From contig JAAYTY010000177.1 of assembly GCA_012523605.1 (NCBI GenBank), positions 1-7,832 of the forward strand: 7,832 nt of DNA, read 5' to 3'. Numbering within the stretch: the first letter of the stretch is position 1; every line of letters begins with the position of its first letter. Shown here in pieces: positions 1 to 7,600 of the stretch. The DNA is from Candidatus Fermentibacterota bacterium. Its GTDB lineage: Bacteria; Fermentibacterota; Fermentibacteria; Fermentibacterales; Fermentibacteraceae. The notes under the pieces are model-generated. The model did no database searches. It was not told the DNA's origin and saw nothing but the letters and a program-made list of their open reading frames with translations. A program made the position numbers and the translations under genes.

Positions 1-93
1 TATGGACAAGGAGGGTTCCGCACGGCAGGGCGCCGGACTTGCATCGGTGTTCTCCCCCTCGTAGTTTCCGCGTCTGGAAGGGAGCACCCTTGA
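1..93 (+). CDS. Possible 3' tail of an upstream gene (partial, frame uncertain)
   Basis: The operon downstream is so compact that the left edge may hold the end of a preceding gene. Two frames could be that tail. Frame 1 is open from base 1 to a TGA at 91-93, which overlaps a TTG codon (90-92) of the peptidase frame as TTGA, the same 4-base overlap seen at the two downstream junctions. Frame 2 is open from base 2 to a TAG at 62-64 and has somewhat more G/C third positions. About 20 to 30 codons are too few to recognise a family, and neither tail resembles a known C-terminus. This is inference from gene packing only. The stretch may equally be the 5' leader of the first peptidase. Confidence 0.2.
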   Translation, partial: YGQGGFRTAGRRTCIGVLPLVVSASGREHP

Positions 94-3000
94 TCGCACT
101 ACTCCTGCTCCTCCTGACTGCGACTCCCGACGCCGCGGCTGCGGTGCTTATGGATGTCGCGTCTTCGGAGGCCGGATTCTCAGCCGTAGCGGCATTCCCC
201 CCTCCCGCCTGCGTGGATGCCGGTGACGGGCTCTTCTACCCCGCCATGCGCGGGACAGGCCTGTCCGGAGCGCCGGAAGGGCCCCTGGTCCCCGAGATGG
301 TCCTCCTGGTTCCCGTGCCGCCCGGGGCGGAAGTCGAGTCCCGCTGGACGACGCTGTCCGTCTCGGGATTCGAAGCTCCCGCCGGAGGAAGGCCATGCGC
401 CCCCCCGACCCTCGACGGAACGGGTCTCGAGACGATCGAGCGGTATCAGGCGGCCGCAAGAGGCTCGGCTCTCCATCCGCTGGAGGTATCCACCATGCGG
501 ATAGCGGGAGTGACCATGGCCGTGGCCCGGCTCCACCCCGTGACCGATCCGGCCTCAGGTACCTATGCATCTTCAGCCAAAGTCGAGCTTTCCTGGCGGC
601 CCGTGAGCGGAGCCGTTCCTCTGGAGGACGGCCTTGCCTCCCTCGTCTGCCCTCCCGGAGTGGTCTGGTGGCCTCCGTCGGGCGGAGGCCGATCTTCGGG
701 AAGCGAGTTCTGGGGGCGCCCCTGGGCGCGGATAGGAGTCGCCGCTGACGGCCTGTACATGATGACCGGGGAGATGCTCGAGGGGGCCGGTTGTCACGTC
801 ACAGGGTCGCCTTCGGCGACGCTGAGGATGTTCACGGGTCCGGGAAGGCAGTTCGAGATGTCGAACCCGGCCGACTCCCACGGGCTCTCCGAGATCGGGA
901 TAGAAGTGCTCGACGGCGGAGACGGCGTATTCGACGCGAACGACAGCATCCTCTTCGTCGGGCTCGGGATACTGCGCTTCGAACCCACGCCTGCGTCCGT
1001 GGAGAGGCTCTATCACAGATACGCCTCCGTCAACACCTACTGGCTGACCTGGGGGGGTGAAACCGGGTTGAGAATGCTCTCGGCATCGGCGGCGCCCGAC
1101 GGTTCGCCCTTCTGGGGCGATTCCCTGCCCTGGAGGATCTGGCTCGAGCCGGAGTGGGTCTGGATGCCGAGGGTCGAGGGCAGGACCGGGTGGGTGGAGG
1201 GACAGATACGCTTCCAGTACCCGGGCTACTACGGCTTCGTCGCCGACGCGGTTGACGGCCCGGGCTCGCTCGATCTGGGGCTTGTGGCCGACTCGCTCGG
1301 CGACCACCACATAGTCCTCTCCCTGAACGGGGTCGATTTCGCTGATACGATCAGCACATTCGACGGAGAGAGGGTTTTCAGTTTCTCTGACGCGCCGCTG
1401 GTCTCCGGCACCAACACGCTGATGGTCGAGACGGTGTACGAGGGCCATGCCTCGGGAGGAGTGTATTTCAACTATCTTGGCGTCGGTTATCCACGGAAAT
1501 CCTCCTCCTCCGCGGGGAGCGAGATTCTTTTCGACGATGCCGAGCCCGGCAGATACAGCTTCGACCTGGGCCCAGTCGAGGGGCCTTTCAGGCTGGTCGA
1601 CTACACCGACCCATTCCGCCCCCTGCTCCTCGTCGGCGCAGTCCCGCAGGGTTCCTCCGTCTCGTTCTCCCACTCCATAACTCATGGAACCAGGCTGCTC
1701 CTCGCCGATTCCGGGCATCTTTCCACCCCGGCCTCGATAGCTTCCGCCCAGCCCGGTCGCATAAAAGGCATCCTGCCTAGGGCGGATGTGGCCATAGTCT
1801 CGGCCGACCACCTCATGGACGGGGCGGTCGAACTGGCGGCGCTCATGGAGGCCAGAGGGCTGGATGCTCAGTGCGTGAGCCTCCAGGAGGTATTCGACGA
1901 GTTCGGCCAGGGGGTGCCCGATCCGGGGGCCATAAGGTCCTTTTTCAGATGGACTCAGGACGAGTGGACCCCCCCCGCCTCCCACCTCGTACTGGTGGGC
2001 GACGGACACACCGACCCGCTGGGCAACCTCGGCTCGCCGCCTCCCTCGCTCTTCGCCTGGGTGAAGATCAGGGAGACCGACGGCAGGTGCCTGGACGACG
2101 GATTCGTGATCGCCCACGAAGGCGGAGAGCTGCCGGAAGCGCCTGTGAGCAGGATACCCGTCGACACGCCCGCCGAGCTGGCGGTGGTCCTGTCCAAGAT
2201 AGCCGCCCTCCAGGCCCCCGGATCCTCCGGCGATTGGAGGAACCGGATGCTGTTCACGGCGGACGACGAATGGGGCAACTGGTCGCAGAACGAGACCGAA
2301 CACACTCTGTTCTGTGACATCCTGGCCGACTCCGTCGTTCATCCCTCGGTGGATCGCGAGAAGTTCTACCTCATCGAGTACCCCTGGCCCGGCGGCGGCA
2401 GGGAGAAGCCCGAGGCCCGCGAGGACTTCATACGCACTCTGGGGCTGGGCTTCGCGGCGGTCTTCTTCTCGGGCCACGGTTCGTACGGCCAGCTCTGCCA
2501 CGAGAAGCTCTTCGTGTCCGCCGACATTGACCGGCTGGAGAACGGCTGGCGTCTTCCCACGATGACCTTCGCGAGCTGCGACGTGGGCATGTTCGACCTC
2601 GTCTCGGCGGACTGCATGGGGGAGGAGCTCGTTCTCCAGCCCGGGGCGGGCGCGGTTTCCGTGGTCGCCTCTACGCGCGGAACGACAGCTCCCGGAAACA
2701 GGGCTTTGTTCGAACCCTACTACGACATGATCACGAGCGATGACCGAGTCCCTCCGGGCGAGGCCCTCTGGGCTTCGAAGCTCCTCTCCGCGGGCTTCTA
2801 CATGAACAACAGGCTCTATGTCCTGCTCGGCGACGGAACCCTGCCGCTCGACTTTCCCGGAAGGCTCTGGGAGACTCTCGAGGTGGCGGGGGACACGCTC
2901 TGGAGAGGCACCGGAAACCGGATGGAGATAGACCGGCCGGACAGCGCCACAGTTTTCCTCGCTGTCCGGGAGAGCGCGGCCTGGACGACCTACATCTGCC

Positions 3001-3863
3001 TCGGCGGAGCATCCCTCGAATACCTCCGCTACGGCGGCTACGCCTTCAGGAGCGCCTTCCAGACCTCGGGGGAGCCGCTGGATATCGAGTTCTTCATGCC
3101 CATACAGGCCGATTCGGGCGCATTCGGGCGCTGCTCCGGCCCGGGGATCTCGATGGACGGAAACGGCGTCTCCTGGCTGGAGTGGGTCGCGGTGGCCGAC
3201 TCGGGCGGGTACTCTTCGGACAGCACGGGCCCCGCCATCGAGCTATGGATCGACGGCCACAGGGGCGAGACCTCCCCCGCAGTCTCACAACCGGCCGTGC
3301 TCTGCGCCGAGCTGGAGGATTCGAGCGGAATAGCAGCCTTCGGAGGCTCGGCAGGCCGGGCCATCCTCCTCAGCATCGACACGCAGGGATTCGACGTCTC
3401 ACGGTGGTTCTCCTACCTCCCGGGCAGCTCCTCCGCGGGCAGCCTCGAGTACGCTCTCCCGGAACTGCTCGAAGGCCCGCACACCCTGATACTCGCGGTC
3501 TGGGACGGAATGGGCAACGTCGCCAGGGACACGCTCGCCCTGTCGGTGACCGGAGCGGAAGGCCCCCTCGTAGAGAACCTGGTGGTGTACCCCAACCCCG
3601 CGGAGGGGACCAGGGTCTTCAGCTTCGAAGCCTCCTCGCCGGGCACGGCGAAAGCCGACATCTACACGATCGCCGGCAGGGCGATCTGGTCGGGCTCGAG
3701 GACGTTCTCGGAGGGATACTGCCAGCTCCAGTGGAACGGTCTCGATGCCGACGGCGACCCCCCCGCGAGCGGTCCCTACATCTACAGGCTGTCCTTCACG
3801 TCCGCGGCCGGGAGAACCGAGACCCACCAGGGAGTGCTCGCAGTGATCAGAGAGGGCGAGTGA
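39..3863 (+). CDS. PorU-like C25 (gingipain-clan) cysteine peptidase with C-terminal sorting-type domain
   Basis: This is an exported cysteine peptidase resembling PorU, the sortase of type IX secretion, which in Bacteroidota cleaves cargo sorting domains at the outer membrane. Residues 1-35 form a signal peptide: basic n-region (R, R, K), Leu-rich core 18-27, and likely cleavage after DAAAA. Residues about 36-190 are a propeptide-like beta region. Residues about 228-340 match the PorU N-terminal module, with a D/G-rich loop (292-302) and VNTYWLTWGG. The gingipain-like core spans about 580-935: LVGDGH (651-656), ADDEWG (741-746), SGHGS with presumed catalytic His813, and ASCDVG with presumed nucleophile Cys847. 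Residues about 1060-1170 are the PorU beta-sandwich (GPAIELWID, AVWDGMGN). Residues 1179-1270 are a FlgD-Ig/T9SS type A-like tail (YPNP, SGPYIYRL). The length, 1274 aa, suits PorU. The start is uncertain: TTG at 39 gives a charged n-region, TTG at 90 has the better ribosome site, and the frame is open to the left edge without another start codon. It is paralogous to the gene at 4609. The family call is strong; the sortase role is inferred. Confidence 0.92.
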   Translation: MHRCSPPRSFRVWKGAPLIALLLLLLTATPDAAAAVLMDVASSEAGFSAVAAFPPPACVDAGDGLFYPAMRGTGLSGAPEGPLVPEMVLLVPVPPGAEVESRWTTLSVSGFEAPAGGRPCAPPTLDGTGLETIERYQAAARGSALHPLEVSTMRIAGVTMAVARLHPVTDPASGTYASSAKVELSWRPVSGAVPLEDGLASLVCPPGVVWWPPSGGGRSSGSEFWGRPWARIGVAADGLYMMTGEMLEGAGCHVTGSPSATLRMFTGPGRQFEMSNPADSHGLSEIGIEVLDGGDGVFDANDSILFVGLGILRFEPTPASVERLYHRYASVNTYWLTWGGETGLRMLSASAAPDGSPFWGDSLPWRIWLEPEWVWMPRVEGRTGWVEGQIRFQYPGYYGFVADAVDGPGSLDLGLVADSLGDHHIVLSLNGVDFADTISTFDGERVFSFSDAPLVSGTNTLMVETVYEGHASGGVYFNYLGVGYPRKSSSSAGSEILFDDAEPGRYSFDLGPVEGPFRLVDYTDPFRPLLLVGAVPQGSSVSFSHSITHGTRLLLADSGHLSTPASIASAQPGRIKGILPRADVAIVSADHLMDGAVELAALMEARGLDAQCVSLQEVFDEFGQGVPDPGAIRSFFRWTQDEWTPPASHLVLVGDGHTDPLGNLGSPPPSLFAWVKIRETDGRCLDDGFVIAHEGGELPEAPVSRIPVDTPAELAVVLSKIAALQAPGSSGDWRNRMLFTADDEWGNWSQNETEHTLFCDILADSVVHPSVDREKFYLIEYPWPGGGREKPEAREDFIRTLGLGFAAVFFSGHGSYGQLCHEKLFVSADIDRLENGWRLPTMTFASCDVGMFDLVSADCMGEELVLQPGAGAVSVVASTRGTTAPGNRALFEPYYDMITSDDRVPPGEALWASKLLSAGFYMNNRLYVLLGDGTLPLDFPGRLWETLEVAGDTLWRGTGNRMEIDRPDSATVFLAVRESAAWTTYICLGGASLEYLRYGGYAFRSAFQTSGEPLDIEFFMPIQADSGAFGRCSGPGISMDGNGVSWLEWVAVADSGGYSSDSTGPAIELWIDGHRGETSPAVSQPAVLCAELEDSSGIAAFGGSAGRAILLSIDTQGFDVSRWFSYLPGSSSAGSLEYALPELLEGPHTLILAVWDGMGNVARDTLALSVTGAEGPLVENLVVYPNPAEGTRVFSFEASSPGTAKADIYTIAGRAIWSGSRTFSEGYCQLQWNGLDADGDPPASGPYIYRLSFTSAAGRTETHQGVLAVIREGE
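76..84 (+). promoter_or_regulatory. Candidate Shine-Dalgarno for an alternative TTG start at 90
   Basis: A purine run GGAAGGGAG sits 5 bases upstream of an in-frame TTG at 90-92 in the first peptidase. It is a better ribosome binding site than the weak AGGG (27-30) before the TTG at 39. It supports a start 17 codons downstream of the longer call. Against it, the shorter protein would begin directly with the hydrophobic run and have no positively charged signal-peptide n-region. Confidence 0.4.
3849..3856 (+). promoter_or_regulatory. Ribosome binding site for the deacylase GTG start
   Basis: The purine run AGAGAGGG lies inside the last codons of the first peptidase, 3 bases before the GTG at 3860. 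The spacing is short but usable. With the GTGA stop/start overlap it supports translational coupling, and it decides the start, because the reading frame stays open far upstream (to 3182) without any sirtuin sequence there. Confidence 0.6.
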
Positions 3864-4612
3864 AAGGCGGGACGAGCCTCGAGGAGGCTCTCGACAGGGC
3901 CGCGTCTCTCTTGGCGGCCAGCAGGTCCCCCTCCGTCTTCACCGGGGCCGGCATGTCCCGTGACAGCGGATTGAGGACCTTCCGCGGGGCGGAAGGCTGG
4001 TGGCGCGAGCGCCGCGCCGAGGATCTGGCCACCCCTGAAGCATTGAAACGGGAGCCTGTCCTGGTATGGGAGTGGTACCGCGACCGCCTGGCCTCTTTGG
4101 AGGGAGTCGAGCCCCACGAGGGCTATCGGGCTCTCGCCCGGCTGGAGAAGCGGATCGGGAGCCTGCCCGTCATCACGCAGAACGTGGACGGGCTCCACAC
4201 AGCGGCGGGATGCACGAAGGTGGTGGAGCTGCACGGGACCGTCAGGACTGCGTCGTGCTCGCGCGGGTGCGGCTTCTCCCTGGCGCTGGACCGGCGGCTC
4301 CTCGCCGACCTTCCTCCGCGGTGTCCCTGCGGCGCCGTGCTCCGGCCCGATGTTGTGATGTTCGGCGAGCCGCTTCCGGCAGGGGCTCTCGAGGAGGCCT
4401 TGGCGATAGCCTCCTCCACCGATCTGATGATCGTAGCCGGCACCTCCATGGTCGTCTTCCCGGCCGCCGGAATACCCATTGCCGCACTGTCCGGCGGAGC
4501 GCGCATAATAGAAGTGAACCCGGAGCCCACGGCGCTGAGCGGGAGGGCGGGAGTGATCCACATCCGTGCCGGGGCCCGGGAGGCCCTGCCGCGCATCACG
4601 GGAGAGGCATGA
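3860..4612 (+). CDS. cobB: NAD-dependent protein deacylase, Sir2 family, CobB/SIRT5-like (class III)
   Basis: This sirtuin removes acyl groups from lysine side chains using NAD+, releasing nicotinamide and O-acyl-ADP-ribose. From the GTG start it is 250 aa, normal for the CobB class. Motifs in order: GAGMSRDSG...FRG (29-43) for NAD binding; WYRDR with Tyr73 and Arg76, matching the YxxR pair by which class III enzymes bind succinyl- or malonyl-lysine; TQNVDGLH (106-113); ELHGT with catalytic His125; a zinc module with Cys133, Cys137, Cys155 and Cys157; LRPDVVMFGE (161-170); GTSMVVFPAAG (194-204); EVNPEPT (218-224). The zinc spacing is odd: C-x3-C and C-x-C rather than two C-x2-C pairs. It has no signal peptide and should be cytoplasmic. 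It overlaps the upstream stop and the downstream start by 4 bases each, so it is coupled to two exported peptidases. Family assignment is near certain; desuccinylase preference is inferred from YxxR; the substrate is unknown. Confidence 0.95.
   Translation: MKGGTSLEEALDRAASLLAASRSPSVFTGAGMSRDSGLRTFRGAEGWWRERRAEDLATPEALKREPVLVWEWYRDRLASLEGVEPHEGYRALARLEKRIGSLPVITQNVDGLHTAAGCTKVVELHGTVRTASCSRGCGFSLALDRRLLADLPPRCPCGAVLRPDVVMFGEPLPAGALEEALAIASSTDLMIVAGTSMVVFPAAGIPIAALSGGARIIEVNPEPTALSGRAGVIHIRAGAREALPRITGEA
4600..4607 (+). promoter_or_regulatory. Ribosome binding site for the second peptidase
   Basis: GGGAGAGG lies within the last codons of the deacylase, just before the ATG at 4609. The core GGAG (4601-4604) is 4 bases from the start. 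It fixes the ATG that overlaps the deacylase stop as ATGA. Confidence 0.65.
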
Positions 4613-7600
4613 AGAGAACCTGTCTCCTGGCACTGCTGGCCTCGGGCCCGGCAGTCTGCGGAGTGGATGTGATCGCCAGCGGGAGCGGCGGCACGTCTCT
4701 TGTCGTAGATGTCGAGGCTGCGGAGCCGGTCCCTGCCCCGGGCGGGACCGTAGTCATGACCGTGGACGGGGCCGGGACGCTCCTCCAGCCGGGCTCGATA
4801 GCGCTTCCATGCCTCCGGGTCTACATCCCGGTCCCGCAGGGTTGCACCCCCGGGGTGACCTGGGAGGTACTCGGAATGGTCCCGGCGGAGGACCCTTCGG
4901 GCATACCCCTCTACCGTGCGCCTCTCCTGTCCGGCGAGGGTCTGGAGACGACGGAGACGCCGGCTCCCGAAATCCCGCCGCCGGTGGAGAGGGTGCGACT
5001 GCAGGGCGTTGTGCCTCTTGCGGGCTGCATGTTCGCCGCTCTGGACATATACCCGTGGCTGCCGTCCGAACCGGGCAGGTCCGTTTCCAGGATCAGGATT
5101 GACGTCGCATGGGAGGGCCGTTTCCCCGCCCCGGGAGCGCCCGGCCCCCTCGAGGAAGCGTTGGCGCCCGAAGGCTGCGCCTTCTGGCCTGTACGAAGAG
5201 ACGGAGGAAACGCGCCCGGCGACTTCTGGGGAAGCCCGTGGGCCAGGCTGTCGATCTCCTCGAGCGGAGGCTTCGAGGTCTCCTGCGGCGATCTCGAAGC
5301 CGCAGGGTGCCAGGTGGAGGGGGTTCCCTCGGCGAGCCTTCGGATGTTCTGCGGCCCCGGAGAGGAGTTCCCGACCGAGCCGGATGCATCCCACGGCCTG
5401 TACGAGGTGGCCATCGAGGTTGACGACGGAGGCGACGGAACCTTCGACCAGGGAGACAGGCTGAGGTTCCTGGGCCGCGGCCTGGACAGATGGATGCCTT
5501 TCGGGAGCTGGGCGTGGATGGAGAGGCACAGGTTCGCCTCCGCCAACGTCTACTGGCTTACCTGGGGCGGCTTCGACGGCAGGAGGATCCAGGACATCCC
5601 GGGAGCGCCCTCCGGTTCCCTGCCGGAGTGGGGGGGCGTCGTACCCTGCTTCGGCTGGTACGAGGACGAGAAGGTGTGGAGCCCGGAGAGCGACTCCGAG
5701 ACGGGCTGGAGCTGGGCGGCTCTGGCTCCCGGCGAAGATCTGGGAGTCCAGTTCTCGAATCCCGGCATCGCCTCCGGCGCCTCGGCGGTCAGGGCGGGCT
5801 TCAGCAGCGAGACCGGCGGCGACTGGACGGTGGAGATACGCCTCGGCGGAAGCGTCATAGCCCAGCAGAGCGGCTACGGCGCCGGCGAGTTCGTAGTGGA
5901 GTCCGGAGACGTGACGCTTCCGCAGTCCGGCGTACTGACCGTCGCCAACTCCGCCGGGTCCGACATCGATGTTCTCTTCGACTGGATGGCCGTGAGATAT
6001 CCGAGGCAGTCGTCCCTGTCGGCGGGAATCGAGCTCCTGCCCGGAACGCACGCCGCGGGAAGGTACAACATGACCGTCGGCCCGGCCCAGCCGGGCTCGA
6101 GCGTCTACCTGTTCGACAGCTTCACCGAGCCGGTCGTCCTGACCGGCGTGGAGTACTCATCCGGGGCTGCCAGGTTCTCCGTCACCGTCGAGGACACCAC
6201 GAGGCTCTTCGTCATGGCTCCCTCCGACTGGCTCCGTCCCGATTCGATAGCCTGCGCCTCGCCCGGCAGGCTGCTCGGGACCGTCACGGGGGCGGACAGG
6301 CTCGTCATAGTCCCCGAGACTCTCCTCGACGACGCCTGGGGGCTCGTCGCCCTGATCGAGGCGCGCGGAGCCGAGTGCGAGGTGGCAACGACGCGCGAGA
6401 TCTACGACGAGTTCGGACAGGGCGTCGCCGATCCCGGCGCCATTCGATCCGCCGTCAGATGGGCGATGGACTCCTGGAGCCCGGCCTGCCAGGGTGTCGT
6501 TCTCGTAGGCGACGGACACTACGATTACCTGAACCACACGACCGGCCGGCCCGTGCTCATACCCCCGGTGGAGCTGGGAGGGCCCGGGTCGCCCTGCTTC
6601 GACGACTACTACACGATGGTGCACCAGGATGCTGAGATGCCCGAACTGCCCATTTCGCGGATACCGGTCGACGACGGCTCGGAACTGCTCTCGTTCATCG
6701 CGAAGCTGGCATCCTGCGAATCGGGTGAGGCGGCGGGAGCCTGGCTGGACAGGGCGCTCATGATCGCCGACGACGAATGGGGAGGTTCGAGCCAGAACGA
6801 GGCGGAGCACACGATCTCCGCCGAGCTTATTTCCGAGGAGGTCCTGCCGCGCTCAGTGGAGAGGATCAAGTTCTACCTCATCGAGTATCCGTGGCCCGTC
6901 GTCCAGACCCACCCGGAGAAGCCGGAGGCCAGGGAGGATCTGGTGGATGAGCTCGGCGAGGGGCAGGGGTACGTGCTCTTCTTCGGGCACGGATCGGCCG
7001 GGCAGATAACCCACGAGAAGATCTTCCTCTCCGGCGACGTAGACAGGCTGGACAACGGCCGGCGCCTTCCGCTCGCATTCTGGGCCACCTGCGATGTCGG
7101 GCACTTCGACGGCACGGTCGAGGACGCCATAGCCGAGAAACTCCTTGTCCAGCCCGCGGGCGGGGCGGTCGCCTCGATAGCGGCCACCCGCGGCACCTAC
7201 GGTCCCGCCAATTATGCCTTCGCGCGGGCTTTCACCGATTCGATCTACAACGGCCAGAATCTCTCGGTCGGCGAGAGGCTGTGGCTCTCGAAGCTGCTCG
7301 ACGGCTCCGCCTACGTCTACAACAACCGCTACTACGTCCTCTTCGGCGACCTGGACATGCCCTTCCACCGGCCGGACGGCGGGGTGTCGGTGGAGGTGGA
7401 GGCAGACACTCTCCGCTCGGGCGAGCGGAACCACCTGGAAGGAACCTGCGACGCAGACGCCGGGATATCCCTCGTCGAGCTTCGTGAGTCCTCGCAGTCC
7501 GTGGACTACACGTGCCTCGGCGGCTACGTGATAACATGGCTGAAGTACGGCGGGGTGGCCTTCAGGGGAAGCGCGGCGATATCCGGAGGGGCCTTCGGGA

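Noticed and set aside
573..2501. 642-codon open frame on the - strand opposite the first peptidase
   Set aside because: Its product has no recognisable domain and low-complexity composition, while the + strand frame has clear PorU motifs. Long antisense frames are expected where third positions are nearly all G or C.
3575..3848. Flagellar hook-capping protein FlgD
   Set aside because: Only the final Ig-like domain resembles FlgD. The rest of the 1274-residue protein is a PorU-type peptidase, so this is a shared tail fold and not a flagellar gene.
3182..3859. N-terminal extension of the deacylase to a start at 3182
   Set aside because: The frame is open, but the 226 extra residues are an Arg/Pro-rich shadow of the first peptidase. 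The sirtuin fold begins just after the GTG at 3860.
3782..4633. 283-codon open frame on the - strand opposite the deacylase
   Set aside because: The + strand carries every sirtuin motif; the antisense product is Arg/Gly/Pro-rich without a domain.
4609..4665. Lipoprotein signal (lipobox) at the start of the second peptidase
   Set aside because: Cys17 is preceded by PAV rather than a Leu-Ala-Gly/Ser type lipobox, and Cys5 is too close to the start. An ordinary signal peptide fits better.
4123..6051. 642-codon open frame on the - strand spanning the deacylase and second peptidase
   Set aside because: It crosses two well-supported + strand genes and has no family resemblance. Its equal length to the other antisense frame appears to be coincidence, since the two cover non-equivalent regions.
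5490..6635. 381-codon + strand open frame inside the second peptidase
   Set aside because: The product is very Arg-rich with no domain; the overlapping frame from 4609 has clear homology to the first peptidase throughout.
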